From Pseudomonas caricapapayae (lineage in GTDB: Bacteria; Pseudomonadota; Gammaproteobacteria; Pseudomonadales; Pseudomonadaceae), in the NCBI RefSeq assembly GCF_001400735.1, contig NZ_LJPW01000041.1:30804-94803 (forward strand): a DNA stretch of 64,000 nucleotides, given 5' to 3'. A program made the position numbers and the translations under genes. Positions within the stretch are counted from its first letter, which is position 1. Each line of letters starts with the position of its first letter. Below the pieces are notes generated by a model, which was not told the origin of the DNA, made no database searches, and saw only the letters and a program-made list of their open reading frames with translations. Shown in pieces: positions 18,312 to 26,477 of this stretch.

Positions 18312-19676
18312 ATGAGCACGCAACTCAAGCCGACGCTGGGCACCATTCATTTATGGGGGATCGCTGTCGGGCTGGTGATTTCCGGCGAATACTTCGGCTG
18401 GAGCTACGGCTGGGGCGTAGCCGGTACATTGGGCTTTTTGGTAACAGCCCTGATGGTTGCAACCATGTACACCTGCTTTATCTTCAGCTTTACCGAACTT
18501 ACTACAGCCATCCCGCATGCGGGTGGCCCGTTTGCCTACAGCCGTCGCGCGTTTGGCGAAAAAGGCGGACTGATCGCCGGCATGGCCACCCTGATCGAGT
18601 TTGTTTTCGCACCGCCGGCGATTGCCATGGCCATCGGTGCGTATCTCAACGTGCAATACCCGGGTCTGGACCCCAGACACGCAGCAGTCGGTGCCTACAT
18701 CGTATTCATGGCACTCAACATCGTAGGCGTGAAGCTCGCGGCAACCTTCGAGCTGGTCGTCTGCATTCTGGCCGTCGCCGAGCTGCTGGTATTCATGGGT
18801 GTGGTTGCACCGGCATTCAGCTTCAGCAACTTCGCCCTCAACGGTTGGGCTGGCTCCCAGACATTCGGACCGCAAGCCATTGCCGGCATGTTTGCCGCCA
18901 TCCCCTTCGCGATCTGGTTTTTCCTGGCCATCGAAGGCGCGGCAATGGCCGCCGAAGAAGCCAAGGACCCCAAGCGCACCATTCCGAAGGCCTACATCAG
19001 CGGTATTCTGACCCTGGTATTTCTGGCGATCGGCGTCATGTTGTTTGCCGGTGGCGTGGGTGACTGGCGCACCCTGGCCAACATCAACGACCCGCTGCCA
19101 CAGGCCATGAAAGCCGTGGTCGGTAACAGCTCCGGCTGGCTGCACATGCTGGTATGGATTGGCCTGTTCGGCCTGGTTGCCAGTTTTCACGGCATCATCA
19201 TGGGTTACTCGCGGCAGTTCTTCGCCCTGGCCCGTGCCGGTTACCTGCCAGCCTCACTGGCCAGACTGTCACGCTTTCAGACACCGCACCGGGCAATCAT
19301 CGCCGGCGGCCTGATCGGCATCGCCGCCATCTATAGCGACGGCCTGATCAATCTAAGCGGCATGACACTCACCGCAGCCATGATCACCATGGCTGTCTTC
19401 GGTGCCATCGTCATGTACATCATGAGCATGCTCAGCCTGTTCAAGCTGCGCAAGACCGAACCGCTACTGGAGCGCAGCTTCCGCGCGCCAGGCTACCCGG
19501 TGGTGCCTGGTATCGCGCTGGCTCTGGCGGTCGTATGCCTGGTGGCAATGGCCTGGTTCAACATGCTGATCGGTCTGATCTTCCTGGGGCTGATGGCGAT
19601 CGGCTTCATCTACTTCAGCCTGACCGCCAAATCGCGTGCAGACGCGCCATCCGATGCGATGCTCACCGGGCAATAA
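18312..19676 (+). CDS. Ethanolamine permease-type APC transporter
   Basis: A 454-residue amino acid/polyamine/organocation transporter with about 12 TM segments, closest in look to the ethanolamine permease (Eat/EutP) family: LWGIAVGLVISGEYFGWSYGW in TM1 and AEEAKDPKRTIPKAYISG in the loop after TM6. No eutBC genes are nearby. GGGAG at 18301-18305 is at the right distance for ATG 18312 and overlaps the alternative ATG at 18306. Divergent from pyrF. Confidence 0.85.
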   Translation: MSTQLKPTLGTIHLWGIAVGLVISGEYFGWSYGWGVAGTLGFLVTALMVATMYTCFIFSFTELTTAIPHAGGPFAYSRRAFGEKGGLIAGMATLIEFVFAPPAIAMAIGAYLNVQYPGLDPRHAAVGAYIVFMALNIVGVKLAATFELVVCILAVAELLVFMGVVAPAFSFSNFALNGWAGSQTFGPQAIAGMFAAIPFAIWFFLAIEGAAMAAEEAKDPKRTIPKAYISGILTLVFLAIGVMLFAGGVGDWRTLANINDPLPQAMKAVVGNSSGWLHMLVWIGLFGLVASFHGIIMGYSRQFFALARAGYLPASLARLSRFQTPHRAIIAGGLIGIAAIYSDGLINLSGMTLTAAMITMAVFGAIVMYIMSMLSLFKLRKTEPLLERSFRAPGYPVVPGIALALAVVCLVAMAWFNMLIGLIFLGLMAIGFIYFSLTAKSRADAPSDAMLTGQ

Positions 19677-19682
19677 GTTTCG

Positions 19683-19714
19683 GGGTTGCGTGCAAACGCT
19701 TTTGCACGCAACCC
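19683..19714. terminator. Perfect 13-bp hairpin after the permease gene
   Basis: GGGTTGCGTGCAA and TTGCACGCAACCC pair fully around the six-base loop ACGCTT, seven bases after the permease stop. The T-run is missing (GTTCAAGG follows), so it may stop transcription weakly or protect the message end. Confidence 0.6.
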
Positions 19715-19786
19715 GTTCAAGGCGCATACACTTGAACCATTGATCAGCCTCGCTGCTCAAACCGGTATCACAACAAGGAGAGCGCT

Positions 19787-19954
19787 ATGCCCTGGTATGC
19801 CTGGTTAATTCTGCTCGTAGCCATCGGTTCGATCGTCGGCGGTCTTATGATGCTGCGCGATACGGCCAAGAAACTGCCCCTCACCGAAGAACAGCTCAAG
19901 CGCGTCCATGAGCGCAATGCAGAAATGGACGCCAAGGAAGCCAAGGACCGTTGA
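19787..19954 (+). CDS. DUF2897 small membrane protein
   Basis: A 55-residue protein, MPWYAWLILLVAIGSIVGGL followed by a charged C-terminal helix (KLPLTEEQLKRVHERNAEMD). One TM helix with the tail in the cytoplasm. This is the DUF2897 family common in Pseudomonas; function unknown. ATG at 19787 follows AAGGAGAG. Confidence 0.8.
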   Translation: MPWYAWLILLVAIGSIVGGLMMLRDTAKKLPLTEEQLKRVHERNAEMDAKEAKDR

Positions 19955-19990
19955 GCACTTGCAGGTAGCAGGCTGAAAACCTGCCCCTGC

Positions 19991-20830
19991 CTAGTGACCG
20001 GACTGTGCGGTGCTGACCGGAAGCACCTTGATGTGGAGCGGCTGAAAAATCTTCGCCAGTTCCCCGTCGGCGCGCAATGTTTCCAACAGCTGTTTGAAGT
20101 GCGGTACATCAATATTGCCGTTCGGGCGTAACAAGGCGTATTGACGATAGATCTGATCAACACGCTCGGACACCATCAACTGCGCCGCTTCATCTTTGTT
20201 ATGCGCCATGAAATCAATCAGGTAGGAACGGGTCACAGGCGCAATATCCGCTCGACCACGCACGACCATTAACAGGTTACTGTCGTGTGAGTACGTAGAC
20301 GTAATCGTGAAGTGCTCACTCAGGTACTTCTGATCGGTATTGAAGTTGGCAAATCCATAATGGTAGCCGCTGAACAATGCCAGACGTTTGTCAGACAGCG
20401 TATCGAAGTAATCCTGCCCACGGCCTTCGACTCGTCGCGCGACATAGACCTCGGCATCTTCAAGCCCCATATCCACGGTCTCGTGCGGAATATCCTTCCA
20501 GCCCCAGTCAGGGTTCTCGAAGATCGCCACGTCGAAACGCCCTTCTGTGAAGTCACGAAAACGCCGGGGCACCGAGGTGGGGATCATCACGAACTCGTAA
20601 TCGTTCTGCTCGGCATTCAGGGCATCGATCAGTCTGGGCAAAAGACCGGCGTCCTCGCCTTTTTCGGGGCGCACCATATACGGAGGGAAATGGACCGCTG
20701 CCACGCGCACCACCTGCGCGGCAAAGACTTGCGGCGTTGCCATGAACGGAACAAAGAGCAAGGCACCCGTTACGACCGTACGCGCGACGCCGTCGATTAA
20801 CACTGCAAGTCTTTTCATAAAACACGACAT
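19991..20830 (-). CDS. Stand-alone periplasmic solute-binding protein (SBP_bac_3 type)
   Basis: About 279 residues with a signal peptide (hydrophobic 12-32, cleavage near VFAAQ) and a polar amino acid-binding-like domain: VRVAAVHFPPYMV, GLLPRLIDALNAE, FTEGRFDVAIFENP. No permease or ATPase gene is adjacent, so it may feed a transporter encoded elsewhere or act as a sensor-like protein. ATG at 20830 follows GGAGGG; M5 in frame is an alternative start. Confidence 0.75.
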   Translation of the reverse strand: MSCFMKRLAVLIDGVARTVVTGALLFVPFMATPQVFAAQVVRVAAVHFPPYMVRPEKGEDAGLLPRLIDALNAEQNDYEFVMIPTSVPRRFRDFTEGRFDVAIFENPDWGWKDIPHETVDMGLEDAEVYVARRVEGRGQDYFDTLSDKRLALFSGYHYGFANFNTDQKYLSEHFTITSTYSHDSNLLMVVRGRADIAPVTRSYLIDFMAHNKDEAAQLMVSERVDQIYRQYALLRPNGNIDVPHFKQLLETLRADGELAKIFQPLHIKVLPVSTAQSGH

Positions 20831-21081
20831 CAATCAAAGCCCTCCACGCTATGCGGTTTCCGTGATTTAAACAACTGTCAAATCAACGGCGTCAGCGTTG
20901 CTCACTGTGACGGTGGTCGTGCGCATCGCCACGATAAACGTGCGTGAGGCACCAATGCGATTAACGGCGGTCACTGTAAAGGTCGTTATAAAAACGGTGA
21001 TGCCCACTCGGCACATGACGGGGGCGCAACAGGTTAATCTGACTACGCTGAAGCCGTTGATTATCGTAAGGGAGCGTGATG

Positions 21082-21624
21082 ATGCCGCATTGGCTGGTGA
21101 TTGATCTTGAGGCTACCACCGAAGAAGGTGGCTGGCCGGTCGCAGAAATGGAAGTCATCGAGATAGGCGCGACGCTGGTCAATCAGGACGGACGCGAGCT
21201 TGACCATTTCGAGCGCTTCGTACGTCCGGCACGCAGGCCGTTACTGACACATTTTTGCCGCGAGCTGACCCATATCCACCAAAGCAATATCGATAGCGCC
21301 GCGCCGCTTACTACTGTGTGGCCTCAGTTCGAGCGCTGGTTGAGCCATCACCGGGCGCGCATCGTGGGATGGGCGAGCTGGGGGGATTATGATCGCCAGC
21401 AATTGCTGGAGGAATGGCGCCATCACCACCTCGACAGTGCGCTGTCGAGCATGCCGCACGTGAATCTCAAACAGCGGTTCGCCCAGGCTCGACAGTTACA
21501 AAAGCCGATGGGGCTGAACAGCGCGTTGCAACTGGCGGGTATGCAGTTTACCGGGCAGCAGCATCGGGCATTGGTCGATGCGCGTAATACCGCCCGGCTG
21601 TTGCCGTTGATATTGCCTAATTGA
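21082..21624 (+). CDS. DEDDh 3'-5' exonuclease family protein
   Basis: About 180 residues of the RNase T/exonuclease fold: Exo I VIDLEAT, Exo II near [11 protein letters not shown], Exo [17 protein letters not shown] with the His five residues before the Asp (DEDDh). Similar to the KapD/ERI-1-like 3' exonucleases of RNA or single-stranded DNA; substrate unknown. Three possible starts cluster at 21076-21084; ATG 21082 is best spaced from AAGGGAG. Confidence 0.82.
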   Translation: MPHWLVIDLEATTEEGGWPVAEMEVIEIGATLVNQDGRELDHFERFVRPARRPLLTHFCRELTHIHQSNIDSAAPLTTVWPQFERWLSHHRARIVGWASWGDYDRQQLLEEWRHHHLDSALSSMPHVNLKQRFAQARQLQKPMGLNSALQLAGMQFTGQQHRALVDARNTARLLPLILPN

Positions 21625-21736
21625 AGGTGCCTGCACTGTCTCGTGTGTTCAGTATCAACGTGCATGGAGCGTGACGGGTTTTACCATGTTGGGCATACTG
21701 GCGGGCCATTTCCAGCCCTTTCAAAAGGAATCGCCC

Positions 21737-22018
21737 ATGTTCAAGGTCAACGAGTACTTCGACGGCACCGTCAAATCCATCGCCTTCAGCCAGGCCGACG
21801 GTCAGGCAACCATCGGCGTCATGGCAGCGGGCGAATATGAGTTCGGGACTTCGCAACGGGAAATCATGCATGTGATCTCCGGCGAGTTGAACGTTAAACT
21901 TCCGGACAGCACCGACTGGGAGACTTTCTCCACCGGCAGCCAGTTCAATGTACCGGCCAACAGCAAGTTCCAGCTCAAGGTCAGCGTCGATACCGCTTAC
22001 CTGTGCGAATACCGCTGA
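21737..22018 (+). CDS. ppnP: Pyrimidine/purine nucleoside phosphorylase
   Basis: A 93-residue cupin of the YaiE/PpnP (DUF1255) family, which phosphorolyses many nucleosides. The start [16 protein letters not shown] and the middle [20 protein letters not shown] are diagnostic. Length matches the family. ATG at 21737 follows AAAAGGA. It could feed bases into the purine pathway encoded 22 kb away, but the two are not linked. Confidence 0.92.
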   Translation: MFKVNEYFDGTVKSIAFSQADGQATIGVMAAGEYEFGTSQREIMHVISGELNVKLPDSTDWETFSTGSQFNVPANSKFQLKVSVDTAYLCEYR

Positions 22019-22081
22019 GACTGTCGAAGTGGGGGGCCCGACCTCCCACATTGCCCATACCCTCCCTGCCCCGACGTCTTC

Positions 22082-23851
22082 CTATTCAACGCCAGTATTG
22101 AACTGCAATGCCGCCAGACGAGCATAGAGCGGATTGCTGGCGATCAACTGCTGATGGGTACCGACCGCCACAAGCCGGCCTTGATCCATTACTGCAATCC
22201 GGTCGGCATTCTGCACCGTGGCCAGTCGGTGCGCGATGACCAGTGTGGTACGGCCCAGCATCAGGCTGGGCAGGGCCTGCTGAATCAGGTGCTCGCTTTG
22301 TGCATCCAGCGCACTGGTGGCCTCGTCCAGTAACAGGATCGGCGCATCGACCAGTAACGCGCGAGCGATCGCCAGACGCTGCCGCTGTCCGCCCGAAAGA
22401 CCCAACCCGCCCTCGCCCAAATGCGTTCGGTAACCGTCGGCCATTTCAAGAATGAACTCATGCGCATGGGCAATACGCGCTGCTGCCTGGACCTGTTCAA
22501 GACTGGCAGTGGCATTGCCGTAACGAATATTGTCTTCGACGCTGCCAAAAAATAACGCGGGCGTTTGCGATACCAGCGCAAAGCACCGGCGCAGATCATG
22601 AGGATCAAGCTGTGCGGCCGGTATGCCCTCAATCAGAATGCGCCCCTGACCGGGATCGTAAAAACGCAGCAAAAGGTCGAAAATCGTCGACTTACCCGCG
22701 CCGGAAGGCCCGACCAGCGCCAGAGTTTCGCCAGGCTCGACGGTCAGGGTCAGGTTATCGACCGCGTTGCGCTGGGGACGCGACGGGTAGGCAAACGTGA
22801 CACTTTCCAGCGCCAGACGCCCGCTGATACGCTGTGGCAGGTTCTGCAGGTCTGTAGCTGGCGCCTTGATCTCGCTACGGGCCTGAAGCAGCTCGCCGAT
22901 CCGTTCGGCTGCCCCGGCGGCGCGCTGCAGATCGCCAATGACCTCGCTCAACGTACCAAACGCCATGCCGACCATCAGCGCATAAAATACAAACGCTGCC
23001 AGCTCACCGCTGGAAATGCGCCCATTGATCACATCCATGCCGCCCACCCACAGCATTACAGCCACTGCACCCAACACCAGAACGATCACCAGCGTGATCA
23101 GCCAGGAGCGCTGCAGGATCCGTTTGCGGGCGGTATCGAACGCCTGTTCCACCGTGTGCGAAAAGCGCTGTTTGTCCTGTTGCTGATGGTTATAGGCCTG
23201 CACCGTCTTGATCTGCCCCAACGCCTCGGCCACGTAACTGCCCACGTTGGCGACCCGATCCTGACTCTCGCGAGACAGGTTCCGCACCCGCCGCCCGAAC
23301 ATGAGAATCGGCGCGATGATCAGCGGCAATGCCACCACCACAATACTGGTGAGCTTGGGGTTGGTGATGAACAACAGCACAATGCCACCGATGACCATCA
23401 GTACATTGCGCAGGAACATCGACAACGACGAGCCGATCACCGACTGCAACAGCGTGGTGTCGGCGGTCAGTCGAGACTGGATTTCCGAACTGCGATTGTT
23501 TTCATAAAAGCCCGGATGCAGCTCTATCAGGTGATCGAAGACTTTCTTGCGCAGGTCGGCGACCACACGCTCGCCGATCCATGACACCAGATAGAAACGG
23601 GCGAACGTTCCGATAGCCAGGCCGACCGTCAAAAGCATGAAGAATCCGATCGAGCGTTCGAGCAGCTGCGGTGAGCGGGTCATGAAACCCTGATCGACCA
23701 TCAGCTTGATCCCCTGGCCGATCGACAAAGTGATGCCCGCCGTGACGACCAGTGCCAACAATGCCCCGAACGCTGGCCAGCGATACGGTGCAATGAAACT
23801 CGCAGCGAGGCGGAGGGCCTGGCGGTGACGTCGGGTAATCCGTGAAATCAT
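22082..23851 (-). CDS. ABC exporter half-transporter (MsbA-like)
   Basis: A 589-residue fused TM-ATPase half-transporter that should work as a dimer. Six TM helices lie within about residues 20-310, and the ATPase follows with Walker A GPSGAGKST, signature LSGGQRQR, Walker B ILLLDEATSALD and the switch His in VIAHRL. The family includes lipid and multidrug exporters; the true MsbA has its own gene with lpxK, absent here. ATG at 23851; the longer frame to 23965 lacks a ribosome site. Confidence 0.88.
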   Translation of the reverse strand: MISRITRRHRQALRLAASFIAPYRWPAFGALLALVVTAGITLSIGQGIKLMVDQGFMTRSPQLLERSIGFFMLLTVGLAIGTFARFYLVSWIGERVVADLRKKVFDHLIELHPGFYENNRSSEIQSRLTADTTLLQSVIGSSLSMFLRNVLMVIGGIVLLFITNPKLTSIVVVALPLIIAPILMFGRRVRNLSRESQDRVANVGSYVAEALGQIKTVQAYNHQQQDKQRFSHTVEQAFDTARKRILQRSWLITLVIVLVLGAVAVMLWVGGMDVINGRISSGELAAFVFYALMVGMAFGTLSEVIGDLQRAAGAAERIGELLQARSEIKAPATDLQNLPQRISGRLALESVTFAYPSRPQRNAVDNLTLTVEPGETLALVGPSGAGKSTIFDLLLRFYDPGQGRILIEGIPAAQLDPHDLRRCFALVSQTPALFFGSVEDNIRYGNATASLEQVQAAARIAHAHEFILEMADGYRTHLGEGGLGLSGGQRQRLAIARALLVDAPILLLDEATSALDAQSEHLIQQALPSLMLGRTTLVIAHRLATVQNADRIAVMDQGRLVAVGTHQQLIASNPLYARLAALQFNTGVE

Positions 23852-24138
23852 CAAAAATGAACCTGCCTGTCTGCACGATCTGTCTGAGTTGCGAAGCCTG
23901 CACCTGCAATGCATGGCGCGTTGTGCAGCATTTCGAGTGAACTTGCCACCGGTTTCAGAAGTCATGTTATGACTGCTTTACAGAGGCGGCTATAAGACAT
24001 CGATCTAAGCGCCTGCTGGCAGAATCGCATCATTTCTGTTGCACTGGAAACGCGTTTGAGCGGCTGACAGAACCTGTCACGGACCGGTCATCAAGCGCGG
24101 TTAATTTAACGCCGTTACCTGATGAAAGGAGAAACACC

Positions 24139-24309
24139 ATGAGCCTGCAAGAGCGCAGCAACGAAGTTCAAGTCGTTCGAGCCACGCCCAATCTGCCGGT
24201 TGGCGGTGCAATTCTCGACCAGCACGGGCAAGAAGTCCTGATCACTGAAGAAATGGTTCAGGCTGCCTGCCAGGAATGCGACAAGAACTGGGTAACCCCG
24301 GAAAAATAA
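24139..24309 (+). CDS. PA1571-family small protein
   Basis: A 56-residue soluble protein: MSLQERSNEVQVVRATPNLP, then GGAILDQHGQEVLITEEMV and a C-terminal ACQECDKNWV with a C-x-x-C pair that could bind metal. I recognise it as the small PA1571 family of Pseudomonas; function unknown. ATG at 24139 follows AAAGGAG and a strong hairpin terminator follows, so it is a real one-gene unit. Confidence 0.82.
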   Translation: MSLQERSNEVQVVRATPNLPVGGAILDQHGQEVLITEEMVQAACQECDKNWVTPEK

Positions 24310-24335
24310 AACCGAGCATTACCGAATGTGTTTTG

Positions 24336-24362
24336 AAACCCGACCCTGGCGTCGGGTTTTTT
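24336..24362 (+). terminator. Rho-independent terminator
   Basis: AAACCCGAC (24336-24344) pairs with GTCGGGTTT (24351-24359) around CCTGGC, followed by T-rich bases. Ends the small gene at 24309; it is near-bidirectional and may also serve the convergent pdxB. Confidence 0.85.
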
Positions 24363-24384
24363 ATGCCCAACGTATAGCGGCCTC

Positions 24385-25527
24385 TCAGACCAGCACCGCC
24401 CCCAGTGCGCGCACGAGTTGCGCCAGCGCCTGCGACTCACCTTCAAGACGGACCTTCAGCCCTTCGATTTCCCGACGTGGCGGGTAGTGTTTGCGCAGTG
24501 CATCGAAGGCCAGACGCTGACTGGCAGTATCGCCGGTCAGGCTGCGACGAAAATCCGCATCGTCACGGCGCGGGTCATACACACCTCGGCATACCATGTT
24601 CAACGCCCAGACGGGATCACAGGCAGCGTCAAGGCTGACCTGCGCCAGCCAGGGTTTCGGCAGCAGATCGTCCAGTTTTATCACCGCAGGCTGATCAAGA
24701 AAGGCGCACAGTGCCTGATAGATCTGCGCAGTGCCTCGCTGCCTGCCATCCAGGCTGTAGCCGGCGATGTGCGGCGTACCGAGAACACACAGGTCGGCCA
24801 GCGGAACGTTGACCTGCGGCTCGCCTTCCCACACATCCAGCACGGCCTGAAGGTCTTCTCGCTCAAGCAGCACGTCGTGCAACGCTGCGTTGTCGACCAC
24901 CGCACCGCGGCTCGCGTTGATCAGCCAGGCACCCTGCCTGAGCTGACGCAAGCGGGCTTCGTCGAACAGGTGCCAGGTCGGCAACAAGCCGGTTTTGCTC
25001 AATGGCGTGTGCAGGCTGATGACATCACAGCGCTGCATGATCTCGTCAAGGCTGACGAAGTCACCGCCCTCGGCAGACTCACGTGGCGGGTCGCAGACCA
25101 GCACGTTCCAGCCCAGTGCTTTCAACACCGTGACCAGACGCCCACCCACCTGCCCCGCACCGACCACACCGTAAGTGCGCTGCGTGAGATCCGCACCTTC
25201 GATTTCCGCCAGGGTCAGCAGGCTGCCGAGCACGTAATCCACCACTCCGCGGGCATTGCAGCCCGGTGCACTGGCCCACTGGATACCGGCTTGCTGAAGC
25301 CAGTCCAGGTCCAGATGATCGGTGCCGATGGTGCAGGTTCCGACAAAGCGCACCGGGCTGCCTTCAAGCATCTCACGGGTCACCGGTGTCACGGAACGCA
25401 CCAGCAGAATGTCGGCATCGGCCACCGCAGCGCGATCCATAGCGCGCCCCGGCAAGCGGTGAATTTCACCGAAACGGGAAAAAAAAGCGTCGAGCAGGGG
25501 GATATTTTCGTCGGCAACAATGCGCAT
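24385..25527 (-). CDS. pdxB: Erythronate-4-phosphate dehydrogenase
   Basis: A 380-residue D-2-hydroxyacid dehydrogenase of the pyridoxal phosphate pathway (second step of the DXP-dependent route). N-terminus [16 protein letters not shown] is diagnostic; the NAD loop is [12 protein letters not shown], and catalytic Arg ([10 protein letters not shown]), Glu and His (GTPHIAGYS) are present. The C-terminal dimerisation domain (after about residue 285) separates PdxB from SerA-like enzymes. ATG at 25527. Confidence 0.96.
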   Translation of the reverse strand: MRIVADENIPLLDAFFSRFGEIHRLPGRAMDRAAVADADILLVRSVTPVTREMLEGSPVRFVGTCTIGTDHLDLDWLQQAGIQWASAPGCNARGVVDYVLGSLLTLAEIEGADLTQRTYGVVGAGQVGGRLVTVLKALGWNVLVCDPPRESAEGGDFVSLDEIMQRCDVISLHTPLSKTGLLPTWHLFDEARLRQLRQGAWLINASRGAVVDNAALHDVLLEREDLQAVLDVWEGEPQVNVPLADLCVLGTPHIAGYSLDGRQRGTAQIYQALCAFLDQPAVIKLDDLLPKPWLAQVSLDAACDPVWALNMVCRGVYDPRRDDADFRRSLTGDTASQRLAFDALRKHYPPRREIEGLKVRLEGESQALAQLVRALGAVLV

Positions 25528-25616
25528 GAAAGGCTCTCAGGGTCTGGCGAACAGGGACCGGTCCCCATCGGGAACAGGCGCGTCGTGAACCGGCGCGGGT
25601 TGCAGCGATGTGACAA

Positions 25617-25871
25617 TCAATCAGGCTTTTTACGGATCCAGTACAGGAACGTGCCCTCTTCTGCCCGTTCCGCCACCAGCTCGTGCCCAAGGAAGACACA
25701 GAACTTCGGAATATCACGACGAGTGGAAGGATCGGTCGCGATCACTTTGAGCAGCCCGCCCGCAGGCAGATCACGCACCTTTTGGTGCAGCATCATCACC
25801 GGTTCCGGGCAAAACAGCCCGACAGCGTCCAGGACGGCGTCGACGGTGAGGTTTTCAGTGGGCTCAGACAT
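25617..25871 (-). CDS. tusA: Sulfur carrier protein TusA
   Basis: An 84-residue Tus[20 protein letters not shown] contains the catalytic Cys in the CPxP motif, which receives persulfide from IscS and passes it on for tRNA 2-thiouridine. The ATG at 25871 gives the normal N-terminus [15 protein letters not shown]; an upstream in-frame ATG at 25907 adds 12 residues without support. On the same strand as pdxB, 89 bases upstream. Confidence 0.92.
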   Translation of the reverse strand: MSEPTENLTVDAVLDAVGLFCPEPVMMLHQKVRDLPAGGLLKVIATDPSTRRDIPKFCVFLGHELVAERAEEGTFLYWIRKKPD

Positions 25872-26039
25872 GGGGCACTCCAGAGACGGGTGACGATTGT
25901 CGCTCAATTCAGTCGATCAGGCCAAACACTGATCGTTACCGAGCCGCGATGTTCGACCATTCAACGCGCGGGGTCATCCGTTCCTGACTGTTGCGTCTCC
26001 AGCCCTGAATGCTCAAGGACGACCAGCCAACCGTCAGAC

Positions 26040-26068
26040 AGAAAAATGCCAGGCACATGGCCTGGCAT
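26040..26068 (-). terminator. Rho-independent terminator after ybaB
   Basis: ATGCCAGGC (26046-26054) pairs with GCCTGGCAT (26060-26068) around a five-base loop; on the minus strand it is followed by TTTTTCTG. It closes the dnaX-ybaB unit 22 bases after ybaB, before the place where recR would be expected. Confidence 0.85.
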
Positions 26069-26089
26069 CGATCATCACTCAGGCAATCG

Positions 26090-26416
26090 TCAGAACGGCA
26101 GTTTCATGCCCGGCGGCAGTTGCATGCCTGCGGTCATGGAAGCGGTCTTGTCCTGGCTGGCCTGCTCGATCTTGCGCACGGCGTCGTTGACGGCGGCGGC
26201 GATCAGGTCTTCCAGCACTTCCTTGTCTTCCTGCATCAGGCTGTCATCCAGATTGATGCGCTTGACGTCATGACGGCCAGTCATCACGACGCTCACCAGA
26301 CCGGCACCCGATTGACCGGTGACTTCCGCGTTGGCCAGTTCTTCCTGCATCTTGGCCATTTTTTCCTGCATTTGCTGCGCCTGCTTCATCAGGCCAGCCA
26401 TGCCACCTTTCATCAT
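26090..26416 (-). CDS. ybaB: YbaB/EbfC nucleoid-associated protein
   Basis: A 108-residue DNA-binding protein of the YbaB/EbfC family, dimeric, with the [20 protein letters not shown]-terminal helix and the C-terminal Met/Pro-rich tail [14 protein letters not shown] at 26416 follows GAGGAG. Downstream of dnaX (61 bases), the usual place. recR is not found next. Confidence 0.95.
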   Translation of the reverse strand: MMKGGMAGLMKQAQQMQEKMAKMQEELANAEVTGQSGAGLVSVVMTGRHDVKRINLDDSLMQEDKEVLEDLIAAAVNDAVRKIEQASQDKTASMTAGMQLPPGMKLPF

Positions 26417-26477
26417 GGGATATCTCCTCGGAAATGGATGGTTCGTTTGCGTAGCGCCAATGGCGCCCTGTCTTCAG

